A stretch of 9,233 nt of DNA from an uncultured Eubacteriaceae bacterium. GTDB lineage: Bacteria; Bacillota; Clostridia; Oscillospirales; Acutalibacteraceae. The DNA lies in contig CALCVR010000375.1 of assembly GCA_937905915.1 (NCBI GenBank), positions 1-9,233 of the forward strand. Reading direction: 5' to 3'. Position 1 is the stretch's first letter. Every line of letters starts with the position of its first letter. The position numbers and the translations under genes are program-made. The notes under the pieces are model-generated. The model was not told where the DNA came from. It ran no database searches and saw only the letters and a list, made by a program, of their open reading frames with translations. This document shows, piece after piece, positions 1-6,212 of this stretch.

Positions 1-1
1 C

Positions 2-649
2 GCCTCCGGAGCGTTTCAGAATGTCACGCCTCTGGAGGGAAAGGGTATCCTGTTGGAAAACACCGATCCTACCAGCTCTGACTATGGGGCACTGTATTTG
101 GGTCCGGGATTTCTGGCGGTAGCAAGCGACCAGGTGGACGGGCAGTGGCGATGGCGTACATTTGGAACCGGACGGGGCTTTACTGCCGATGAATTGGTAA
201 CCGGTACCTTGGATGCAGCCCTCATTAAAACCGGACGCCTTCAGTCGGTCAACGGCGAAACGTGGATTGATATGGCCAGCGGATCCTTCTCCTTTGGCGG
301 GGATAAGCTGAGCTTGAACCCTTCCGGGGATTTGGAAGTCAACGGATTTTTGTCGGCCAAGGCTGGGGATCAGGAAATTTCTGTCTCTGCCGATGTCTCT
401 GGTATGGCGGCCATTACTTTCTTGCAGAAAGGAAATGAACTGGGAAGCCTCTTTGCCGATGAGGATGATTATAAATTCTACATCTGTTCCGGCCAGGATA
501 TGGTTCTCAATGTGTCAACAGGATATTCCCTGCGCCTGATGGTGCCGGATCTGTTCGCGCCCAACGGCCGGCGCGGTTACACCGGCGCCATTGACATTGG
601 AGATAAGCGGCTTTCCTTTAGCTGCGGTATCCTCTACAATGTAAGCTGA
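2..649 (+). CDS. Phage tail / minor structural protein, C-terminal part (5' end outside window)
   Basis: The reading frame is open from the first bases of the window to a TGA at 647-649, leaving 215 residues of a longer protein. A TTG at 53 has no ribosome binding site and lies inside sequence that already reads well, so it is not the start. The residues around FGTGRGFTADELVTGTL, followed by KTGRL and a short beta-rich segment (SFSFGGDKLSLNPSGDLEVNG), resemble the C-terminal half of minor structural, antireceptor or tail-fibre-like proteins of Firmicutes siphoviruses and prophages. The end (GYTGAIDIGDKRLSFSCGIL) fits the G-x-T-G...L-x-F-x-x-G-I-L tail common in such proteins. It probably contributes to the tail tip or baseplate. 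No holin, endolysin or integrase gene follows; a terminator and a host-like gene on the other strand do. It could be the right end of a prophage, a tailocin, or a remnant. The family call rests on recognition alone. Confidence 0.7.
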   Translation, partial: ASGAFQNVTPLEGKGILLENTDPTSSDYGALYLGPGFLAVASDQVDGQWRWRTFGTGRGFTADELVTGTLDAALIKTGRLQSVNGETWIDMASGSFSFGGDKLSLNPSGDLEVNGFLSAKAGDQEISVSADVSGMAAITFLQKGNELGSLFADEDDYKFYICSGQDMVLNVSTGYSLRLMVPDLFAPNGRRGYTGAIDIGDKRLSFSCGILYNVS

Positions 650-665
650 CGTTCTATCGAAAATG

Positions 666-700
666 AAAAGCTCTGGGAATTCGCTTCCCAGAGCTTTTAT
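666..700. terminator. Bidirectional intrinsic terminator between tail gene and ferredoxin gene
   Basis: A perfect 14-bp inverted repeat (AAAAGCTCTGGGAA at 666-679 and TTCCCAGAGCTTTT at 685-698) encloses a 5-base loop, TTCGC. The stem's own A and T runs supply a U tract on either strand. It starts 16 bases after the tail-gene stop and lies 27 bases beyond the stop of the convergent Fe-S gene, so it can end both transcripts. Confidence 0.88.
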
Positions 701-726
701 AATAGAATAGGGATCGAACAACGCCG

Positions 727-1452
727 TTAATCCAAAATACGTCCGTCGGTCGAGATGGTGACTACCTGCCAGGGAATAAATTTTCCGCTTTGCTGCAAGG
801 CAGTTTTGGCGGCCTGCTCCAGTCCGCCGCAGCAGGGGACTTCCATACGGACAATGGTCAAACTCTTAATATCATTGTGACGAAGAATATCGGTTAATTT
901 GTCGGTATAATCTACAGAATCCAACTTAGGGCAGCCGATCAGTGTGATGCGGTTTTTGATAAAACGATTGTGGAAATCACCGTAAGCATAGGCGGTACAG
1001 TCGGCAGCTACCAATAAATTTGCGCCGTCAAAGTAGGGGGCGTTGGGAGCCACTAGTTGGATTTGTACCGGCCATTGGGAAAGCTGCGACGAAATAGAGG
1101 CGGTATCTTCCGCTGTAGAGGGGACGCGAGGGGAAAAACGTTTGGCGTAGGTACCGGGGCATCCGCAGGCCAACGGCGAGATATCCTGGGAGGCTTGCTC
1201 CTGCTGAGCAGATTTCTGGGCTTGCCGGGCCTTGACTGCCTCTTCATCGTAGGCGTCGGCCTCCCTCTGCTCAATGTGAATGGCGTCTACCGGACAGGCG
1301 GGGAGACAGTCTCCCAATCCGTCGCAGTAATCGTCCCGAATGAGTTTTGCCTTGCCGTTTACCATAGCGATGGCCCCTTCGTGGCAAGCCTCGGCGCAAA
1401 GGCCGCAGCCGGTACATTTTTCTTCATCAATTTTAACAATATTGCGAATCAT
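727..1452 (-). CDS. Ferredoxin-domain Fe-S protein with C-terminal cysteine-rich domain
   Basis: The protein has 241 residues. The ATG at 1452 is preferred over the adjacent upstream TTG at 1455 because the GGGAGGA site (1459-1465) is better spaced from it. Residues 5-60 form a ferredoxin domain. The first cluster motif is complete (C13, C16, C19, C23). The second has C43, C49 and C53-Pro but L46 where the second cysteine normally sits, so it may hold a 3Fe-4S cluster or use another ligand. A charged, Gln/Ala-rich linker (about 65-92) leads to C96-x-C98 and a C-terminal alpha/beta domain (about 128-241) with C152, C174 and the pair C207-C208 in VPCCGG. Proteins of this build occur in clostridia, often beside Crp/Fnr regulators and sometimes near hybrid-cluster proteins. 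A role in electron transfer linked to redox or nitrosative stress is inferred; the substrate is unknown. It diverges from the crp-like gene and ends against a shared terminator. Confidence 0.85.
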   Translation of the reverse strand: MIRNIVKIDEEKCTGCGLCAEACHEGAIAMVNGKAKLIRDDYCDGLGDCLPACPVDAIHIEQREADAYDEEAVKARQAQKSAQQEQASQDISPLACGCPGTYAKRFSPRVPSTAEDTASISSQLSQWPVQIQLVAPNAPYFDGANLLVAADCTAYAYGDFHNRFIKNRITLIGCPKLDSVDYTDKLTDILRHNDIKSLTIVRMEVPCCGGLEQAAKTALQQSGKFIPWQVVTISTDGRILD

Positions 1453-1482
1453 CAAAAATCCTCCCTATCATGGTATATGACC

Positions 1483-1511
1483 TTGTGTTTTCGATATGAT
1501 TCTATTACAAT
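1483..1511 (+). promoter_or_regulatory. Sigma-A-like promoter for the Crp/Fnr regulator gene
   Basis: A TTGTGT box (1483-1488) and a TACAAT box (1506-1511) are separated by exactly 17 bases. The -10 matches the consensus at five of six positions; the -35 keeps only the TTG. Transcription would start near 1518, giving a leader of about 36 bases before the ATG at 1554. Confidence 0.55.
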
Positions 1512-1526
1512 AAAGAAAAAATGTAT

Positions 1527-1540
1527 GTTGGATTTCCAAC
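1527..1540. promoter_or_regulatory. Candidate operator: 14-bp palindrome in the crp/ferredoxin intergenic region
   Basis: GTTGGA-TT-TCCAAC is an inverted repeat with perfect 6-bp arms. It lies just downstream of the predicted -10 box of the regulator gene, at about +9 to +22, and upstream of its ribosome binding site. Crp/Fnr proteins bind as dimers to symmetric sites of about this size, so autorepression is plausible. The core differs from the Crp (TGTGA) and Fnr (TTGAT) half-sites. The assignment is positional inference. Confidence 0.4.
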
Positions 1541-1553
1541 AAAGGAGTAAGAA

Positions 1554-2207
1554 ATGTCTGGAGACTTTTCCATACAAACATCCCCTCTGTTTCAAGGTTT
1601 GGAGGAGGGGGAGATTCAATCGGTGTTACAGTGCTTGTCGGCAAAGGCGCGGGATTATCCAAAGGGAGCCACCATTTTTCATCCGGGGCGTCCGGTAAAG
1701 GAAGTAGGGATGGTGCAGGCTGGACGGGTCCATTTGGTCAAGGAGGATCAATGGGGCAATGCGGCATTGCTGAGCGATGTATCGGAAGGGGAACTGTTTG
1801 GAGAATCGTATGCTTGTGCTGGGAAGCCGTTGCCATTGCGAGCGCTGGCGGCCGAGCAATGCCGGGTTTTATTTTTCGACATCAACAAAGTACTGACCAC
1901 CTGTTCCTCTGCCTGCCGATTTCATACCCGGCTGATTCAAAACCTTTTGTCCATCCTGGCGGCGAAGAACATTTTCCTGGCTCAAAAGGCTGATATTTTG
2001 GCCCAGCGTACCGTCCGGGAAAAACTGCTCAACTATTTGTTTTATCAGTCCCAAATCTATGGATCATCGGTGTTTACCATCCCCCTTAACCGGCAGCAGC
2101 TGGCCGATTATTTGTCGGTGGACCGCAGCTCCATGACGGTACAACTGGGCAAATTGTGTAAGGAAGGCGTCCTCAAAGTGGAACGAAACCGGTTTGAACT
2201 GCTGTGA
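1554..2207 (+). CDS. Crp/Fnr-family transcriptional regulator
   Basis: The protein has 217 residues, a normal length for the family. The ATG at 1554 follows AAAGGAG at 1541-1547 with good spacing. Residues about 8-115 form the cyclic-nucleotide-binding-like beta barrel, including GELFGES at 79-85, the hallmark Gly-rich turn. A long dimerisation helix follows (about 120-162), then a winged helix-turn-helix (about 175-217) with QQLADYLSVD as first helix and turn and RSSMTVQLGKL as recognition helix. The usual SR-E/L recognition residues are replaced by T-V-Q. No N-terminal cysteine cluster like that of FNR is present; cysteines lie at 27, 88, 103, 117, 121 and 202, so the effector cannot be read from sequence. 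Its gene diverges from that of the Fe-S protein, its most likely target. No convincing terminator follows. Confidence 0.92.
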   Translation: MSGDFSIQTSPLFQGLEEGEIQSVLQCLSAKARDYPKGATIFHPGRPVKEVGMVQAGRVHLVKEDQWGNAALLSDVSEGELFGESYACAGKPLPLRALAAEQCRVLFFDINKVLTTCSSACRFHTRLIQNLLSILAAKNIFLAQKADILAQRTVREKLLNYLFYQSQIYGSSVFTIPLNRQQLADYLSVDRSSMTVQLGKLCKEGVLKVERNRFELL

Positions 2208-2275
2208 TAGGATGCATTATCAAGGAAAAGGTACAATCTTTTTTACCGTTTATCCATACCTTTCTGGAAAAATAG

Positions 2276-2284
2276 TGCTATACT
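2276..2284 (+). promoter_or_regulatory. Extended -10 promoter for the FHA-SEDS-PBP operon
   Basis: TGCTATACT carries the TG extension one base ahead of TATACT (2279-2284), which matches the -10 consensus at five of six positions. No good -35 lies 16-18 bases upstream, as is usual for extended -10 promoters. Transcription would start around 2291, giving a leader of roughly 33 bases. Since no strong terminator separates it from the regulator gene, some read-through is also possible. Confidence 0.5.
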
Positions 2285-2323
2285 AAAAGGGGTATAAACA
2301 AATTTTGGGAGGTGGTTTTCCAT

Positions 2324-2755
2324 ATGGATATGGCTCAGATTTTCCAAACAGTTGTCCAGATTGCGCTGGAGGTGCTGTATGTCATATCGCCGATTTTGGT
2401 CATTGTGTTTATTGTGCGGTGGCATAGGGCATTGGCCTTTAATCTGCCTGATCCAGAACCTCTTGCAGTGCTGGTCAATGTAGCCACTCGGGACGTTACC
2501 CATATCATGAGCTATGAGACAGCCATCGGTAGGAGCCGTTCCTCTGATATTATTCTCAATTTTCCAGCGGTTTCCCGCAATCATGCGGTATTGTGCTTCC
2601 GCAATGACCAGTGGCGCATTTACGATACCAATTCTAAAACAGGTGTTTATGTCAACGGACAGAAGATCGACAAGATGACCCAGCTGGTCCGAGGGGATAC
2701 CATCACCTTAGGTGGGATTTCCCTGGCCTTTAGCGACCAGATTTTAGATGATTAA
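2324..2755 (+). CDS. Membrane-anchored FHA-domain protein (FhaB-like)
   Basis: The protein has 143 residues. The ATG at 2324 is chosen because the in-frame GTG at 2312 overlaps the ribosome binding site GGGAGGT (2307-2313) itself. A hydrophobic helix at about residues 12-31 anchors the protein, followed by a short Arg/His-containing stretch and a forkhead-associated domain (about 48-138). The FHA phosphothreonine-binding signature is complete: G69-R70-S71, S84-R85-N86-H87 and N111-G112. FHA domains bind phosphothreonine peptides, usually products of PASTA-type Ser/Thr kinases. The gene heads an operon with a SEDS glycosyltransferase and a class B PBP, so it probably couples phosphorylation signals to wall synthesis or recruits the synthase. 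Size, architecture and neighbours match actinobacterial FhaB, which sits in the rodA-pbpA-pknA-pknB region; this parallel is from family knowledge. No kinase gene lies in the window. Confidence 0.88.
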   Translation: MDMAQIFQTVVQIALEVLYVISPILVIVFIVRWHRALAFNLPDPEPLAVLVNVATRDVTHIMSYETAIGRSRSSDIILNFPAVSRNHAVLCFRNDQWRIYDTNSKTGVYVNGQKIDKMTQLVRGDTITLGGISLAFSDQILDD

Positions 2756-2771
2756 AGAGAGGATTCCATCC

Positions 2772-4043
2772 ATGTTTGAAGCCTTAAAAAGACGAAGGCC
2801 CAAAAAGATTCATGTAACCGTCTCTAGCGCCAAACTGTTGTGGGCGGTGACGGTGTTTGAGCTTGTATGCGGCCTGCGCATTGTGATGAATCAGATTCCC
2901 AATCCCGACTGGGCGCGTTTTGTGCCCTTGCTGGCGCTCATGGCTGTTCAATGGATCTATTATGGCGTCAGCCGCGGATTCCTTCACCGCAAAAGCATGC
3001 AGCTGGAGGTATCGGCTTTTTTCCTCTGTGGCATGGGCCTTTGCGCCCAAACGGCCATTACGGCCGACGGCCTCATGACACAGGTTATCACCCTGGTGGC
3101 GGGGCTAATCATTTTTAATTTTATCGTCTGGTTTATGGGGGATGCCGACCGGGTGATGAAATACAAAATTGCCGCTGCTATCCTAGGAGTGGGATTGTTT
3201 GCGGCAAATTTGGTATTTGGTACCATCAGCCACGGAGCCAAAAACTGGATCGAGATCGGCCCTTTGACGGTACAGCCGTCGGAGCTGGTTAAAATTGCCT
3301 TTATCCTGACGGGGGCGGCAACTTTGGAGCGCCTGCTTACTTACCGGCATCTGACGTGGTTCCTCATCTTCTTCGGGATCTGTGTGGCCTCTCTGGCATA
3401 TACCGGCGACTTTGGCACAGCTTGTATCTTTTTTGTGACCTTCCTCATCATCGCGCTGATGCGGTCAGGCGATTTGCGCACCATCTTTTTTATCTGTGCA
3501 GGCGCCGGCGGAGGCGCGGCGCTGGTGCTTACCATAAAACCGTACATTGCAAAACGATTTGAGGCATGGCGGCATGTTTGGGAATACGCCGATACCACCG
3601 GTTATCAACAGAGCCGGGTGCTGATGGCCATCGCCAGTGGAGGGCTGTTGGGAATCGGTCCGGGAAACGGCAATTTGGAAAAGGTATTCGCCTCCACTAC
3701 CGACCTTATTTTCGGCGTTATTTGTGAGGAATGGGGGCTTATTCTGGGCATCGCAGTGCTCTCCATCTACGTGGGCTGGACACTTCATGCCCTGCGGTGC
3801 TGCAAACGAAGCCGGTCGTCGCTATACGCCATTGCGGCTGCGGCTGCGGCGGGGCTTATGGTGTTCCAGCCATGCCTCAATGTGTTCGGCGCTACCGACA
3901 TTTTGCCTCTGACGGGAGTGACGCTGCCTTTTGTCAGCCGAGGCGGATCGTCTATGATGGCGTCATGGGGATTGCTGGCCTTCCTTAAGGCGGCCGATCC
4001 TAGAACTTATGAGGAAAAAGAGAAACGAGGTGTCATCGTTTGA
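2772..4043 (+). CDS. SEDS-family peptidoglycan glycosyltransferase (FtsW/RodA/SpoVE)
   Basis: The protein has 423 residues and about ten hydrophobic membrane segments, a normal size. An earlier in-frame ATG at 2748 overlaps the fha stop and has no site of its own, whereas AGAGAGGA (2756-2763) lies 8 bases before the ATG at 2772. SEDS proteins polymerise lipid II into glycan strands in the membrane together with a class B PBP. Family motifs are present: GAKNWIEIGPLTVQPSELVK (155-174), GYQQS with IASGGLLGIGPGNG (278-300), TTDLIF with D311, the conserved and probably catalytic aspartate, then CEEWG (318-322), and LPLTGVTLPFVSRGGSSM (378-395) near the C-terminus. The next gene encodes the PBP partner, with which it overlaps by 4 bases. 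Sequence alone does not separate RodA (elongation), FtsW (division) and SpoVE (sporulation); pairing with a short PBP2-like protein favours a RodA-like role. Confidence 0.93.
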   Translation: MFEALKRRRPKKIHVTVSSAKLLWAVTVFELVCGLRIVMNQIPNPDWARFVPLLALMAVQWIYYGVSRGFLHRKSMQLEVSAFFLCGMGLCAQTAITADGLMTQVITLVAGLIIFNFIVWFMGDADRVMKYKIAAAILGVGLFAANLVFGTISHGAKNWIEIGPLTVQPSELVKIAFILTGAATLERLLTYRHLTWFLIFFGICVASLAYTGDFGTACIFFVTFLIIALMRSGDLRTIFFICAGAGGGAALVLTIKPYIAKRFEAWRHVWEYADTTGYQQSRVLMAIASGGLLGIGPGNGNLEKVFASTTDLIFGVICEEWGLILGIAVLSIYVGWTLHALRCCKRSRSSLYAIAAAAAAGLMVFQPCLNVFGATDILPLTGVTLPFVSRGGSSMMASWGLLAFLKAADPRTYEEKEKRGVIV

Positions 4044-5434
4044 AAAAAATCCTACGGCGTTCGGTCATCGTTTATGCCCTTATCGGAGCATTCCTGGTGG
4101 GCATGCTGACCTTAATCGTCAGCTGGGCGGTAGACGGACGGGATTGGGTGATGTATTCGGCCAATACCCACATTTACACCGGCGGTAAGCTCATCAGCGG
4201 CGGCACGATCACCGATCGAAACGGCAATATTTTGGCAAAGACGGTAGATGATTCGCGTGTTTATCATTCCAGCCAAAGTGTCCGTTCCTCCCTGCTGCAC
4301 ACGGTGGGGGACACGGAGCTTTTCATCGACCGTAGCATTCAAAATCGTTATGCCGACACCCTGTTGGGCTATAACTTTATCACAGGACTGCATTTTTCCT
4401 CCACTTGGGATAAGGGAAACAACATCCAACTGACGGTGGACGGCGATGTATGCGCTGCCGCTCTAGAGGCTTTAAATGGACGAAAGGGAGCGGTGTGCGT
4501 TTACAATTGGAAAACAGGAGACATCATCTGTTCGGTCAGCGCCCCGACCTTTGACCCCCAGAATAAGCCGGATGTAGACGCTTCGCCGGAAAAATACGAC
4601 GGCGTTTATATCAACCGGGTGTTGTCGGGACTTTACCCTCCAGGGTCTACTTTTAAGATCGTGACGGCTGCCGCTGCTTTGGAATCCATCCCGGATATCC
4701 AAACCAGAACCTTTACCTGCGATGGCGCCTATCATGCCGCCGACGGCGACGTCACTTGCACCGACGTGCATGGGGAAATCAATTTTGAGACAGCTCTCAA
4801 TAAGTCCTGTAACAGCGTCTTCGCCGCCATTGCCAATGAATTGGGAGCCGACCGCCTCAATGAGCAGGCAAAGAAAATGGGATTTGGATCGGCCCAGAAG
4901 GTGGATGACATCGAAGTCAACAAGTCCTCTTTTGATGCTTCTGGAACGGGCCCGGCTGATTTAGGATGGGCCGGCATCGGCCAGTATACCACCCTGACGA
5001 CCCCTTTCCATATGATGAATATGATGGGCGCCATCGCCAATGGGGGACAGGGAGTAAAACCCCATTTGATCAAAAATGTCACTCTTCCTTTTGGAATTCC
5101 TATCCAGTGGGCTTCGGCTTCCAAAAATGGCCGGATCCTGGAGCAATCGGTGGCCGATACTTTAGCTGAAATGATGCACAGCAATGTGGTCAACAACTAT
5201 GGGCAGAAGAGTTTTCCGGGTTTAGATATTTGCGCAAAGACCGGTACCGCCGAAGTGGGCGGAGACAAGGAACCTCATTCTTGGATTGTTGGATTTGTGC
5301 GGGATGAAGATTGTCCGCTGGCCTTTGCCGTAGTGGTGGAGAATGGAGGCTGGGGAATGAAATCGGCTGGTCCTGTGGCCAATACCGTGCTCCAAAAGGC
5401 CAAGGATAAATTGGCCGTTAGTGGGAAAAAATAG
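4040..5434 (+). CDS. Class B penicillin-binding protein (peptidoglycan transpeptidase, PbpA/PBP2-like)
   Basis: The protein has 464 residues. The TTG at 4040 overlaps the stop of the SEDS gene in the sequence TTGA and follows GAGGTG (4027-4032) by 7 bases, which indicates translational coupling. A single N-terminal membrane helix (about 9-30) anchors it outside the membrane. A reduced dimerisation region follows, with the conserved RG/RNG-type segment ITDRNGNILA (57-66). The transpeptidase domain has all three active-site motifs: S203-T-F-K206, S256-C-N258 and K400-T-G402. It cross-links stem peptides on glycan strands made by the SEDS partner and is a beta-lactam target. No PASTA domains and no glycosyltransferase domain are present. 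The length is short for class B PBPs and closest to the actinobacterial PbpA group, consistent with the shared locus layout. Confidence 0.94.
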   Translation: MKKILRRSVIVYALIGAFLVGMLTLIVSWAVDGRDWVMYSANTHIYTGGKLISGGTITDRNGNILAKTVDDSRVYHSSQSVRSSLLHTVGDTELFIDRSIQNRYADTLLGYNFITGLHFSSTWDKGNNIQLTVDGDVCAAALEALNGRKGAVCVYNWKTGDIICSVSAPTFDPQNKPDVDASPEKYDGVYINRVLSGLYPPGSTFKIVTAAAALESIPDIQTRTFTCDGAYHAADGDVTCTDVHGEINFETALNKSCNSVFAAIANELGADRLNEQAKKMGFGSAQKVDDIEVNKSSFDASGTGPADLGWAGIGQYTTLTTPFHMMNMMGAIANGGQGVKPHLIKNVTLPFGIPIQWASASKNGRILEQSVADTLAEMMHSNVVNNYGQKSFPGLDICAKTGTAEVGGDKEPHSWIVGFVRDEDCPLAFAVVVENGGWGMKSAGPVANTVLQKAKDKLAVSGKK

Positions 5435-5453
5435 AACAAATAAAGGCTCAAGA

Positions 5454-5490
5454 AAAAGCGCCGCAGAAGTACATTCTACGGCGCTTTTAT
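5454..5490. terminator. Bidirectional intrinsic terminator after the wall operon
   Basis: AAAAGCGCCG (5454-5463) pairs with CGGCGCTTTT (5479-5488). After one C-A mismatch, AGAA pairs with TTCT above it, around a 5-base loop. It lies 19 bases beyond the PBP stop and 21 bases beyond the stop of the convergent pduL gene, and its terminal A and T runs serve both strands. Confidence 0.87.
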
Positions 5491-5511
5491 CTTATTTCTG
5501 GTTAAGACCAT

Positions 5512-6084
5512 TTATTCGATGATCTCGCCTTCCATATTGCCGGATACGCCAGCAGCATTGGATTCATCGGTATCAATGTGCATAGCAGGAGCGTACTTGG
5601 GGCTGACGCGGACCACCACATCGCCAAAGATTGTGGCGCGTTCAGCGGTGTCCAGCTTGACTGAGACCATCTGCTTATCCTTGAGATTCATTTCCTCAGC
5701 GGTTTTGGGATCCAGATGGATATGACGCTGGGCAGCGATAACGCCGCAATCGATCTCGATTTCACCTTTGGGACCGACAATCTTGCAGGAAGGGGAACCT
5801 TCCACATCGCCCGACTCACGGACAGGAGCCACAATACCCACTGAACGGGCATCGGTGAGGGAAAGCTCTACCTGAGTGTGAGGACGGGTAGGGCCAAGGA
5901 TGCTGACATTTTTCAGTTCACGCTTAGGGCCGACGACAGTAACGCGCTCCTCACAGGCGAACTGACCTGGCTGGGACAACATTTTTTTGACGGTCAATTC
6001 ATAACCCTCGCCAAAAAGAGCGGCCAGATCAGCCGGGGACAAATGCACATGGCGAGCAGAGGTTTCGACCAAAATCTTTTTCAA
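5512..6084 (-). CDS. pduL: PduL-type phosphate acyltransferase (phosphotransacylase)
   Basis: The protein has 190 residues. The start is placed at the TTG at 6084, 9 bases after GGAG of the AAGGAG site (6094-6099); it yields MKKILVETSARHVHLS, the normal PduL beginning. The enzyme interconverts acyl-CoA plus phosphate with acyl phosphate plus CoA (acetyl or propanoyl). The two-domain PduL fold is evident from the repeated metal-binding motifs R-H12-V-H14-L and R-H121-I-H123-L, with E73 and H169 matching the remaining conserved zinc ligands. PduL enzymes inside bacterial microcompartments usually carry an N-terminal encapsulation peptide. None is present and no shell or aldehyde dehydrogenase gene is nearby, so this is probably a soluble phosphotransacetylase for fermentative acetyl phosphate and ATP formation. 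No convincing promoter was found upstream; it may have a weak one or be read from the preceding gene. Confidence 0.93.
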   Translation of the reverse strand: MKKILVETSARHVHLSPADLAALFGEGYELTVKKMLSQPGQFACEERVTVVGPKRELKNVSILGPTRPHTQVELSLTDARSVGIVAPVRESGDVEGSPSCKIVGPKGEIEIDCGVIAAQRHIHLDPKTAEEMNLKDKQMVSVKLDTAERATIFGDVVVRVSPKYAPAMHIDTDESNAAGVSGNMEGEIIE

Positions 6085-6113
6085 CAGAAACATCTCCTTC
6101 AAAAACTGTAAAA

Positions 6114-6127
6114 ACCGCACCAGCGGT
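6114..6127 (-). terminator. Weak terminator-like hairpin between the secreted-protein gene and pduL
   Basis: Read on the minus strand, ACCGC-TGGT-GCGGT forms a 5-bp stem with a 4-base loop and is followed at once by TTTTT. It lies 86 bases after the secreted-protein stop and about 30 bases before the pduL start. It could end the upstream transcript or attenuate read-through into pduL. The stem is short, so the call is tentative. Confidence 0.35.
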
Positions 6128-6212
6128 GGAATGCAATTGAAAAACAAACTGATCCAATCTCCCGTGGAAGAGGATCACTTAATCGAGCAGATCTAAGGAT
6201 GCTTTTGAACCA

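Noticed and set aside
515..721. A 68-codon minus-strand frame at the tail gene/terminator junction
   Set aside because: It reads through the terminator stem and into the tail gene antisense, without a ribosome binding site or recognisable protein.
1057..1698. A 213-codon plus-strand open frame opposite the Fe-S gene and running into the regulator gene
   Set aside because: It has no ribosome binding site and is Gly/Arg/Cys-rich in the manner of antisense translation. It conflicts with two well-supported genes.
2208..2275. Possible terminator after the Crp/Fnr gene (GGTA...TACC with a T run)
   Set aside because: The stem is only four base pairs with a 10-base loop; too weak to call.
2312..2323. 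GTG at 2312 as start of the FHA gene
   Set aside because: The GTG overlaps the GGGAGGT ribosome binding site itself; the ATG at 2324 is the workable start.
2748..2771. ATG at 2748 as start of the SEDS gene, overlapping the fha stop
   Set aside because: AGAGAGGA at 2756-2763 is correctly spaced for the ATG at 2772 and no comparable site precedes 2748.
4732..5196. A 154-codon minus-strand frame inside the PBP gene
   Set aside because: It is antisense to the conserved transpeptidase domain, has no start signals and no recognisable domain.
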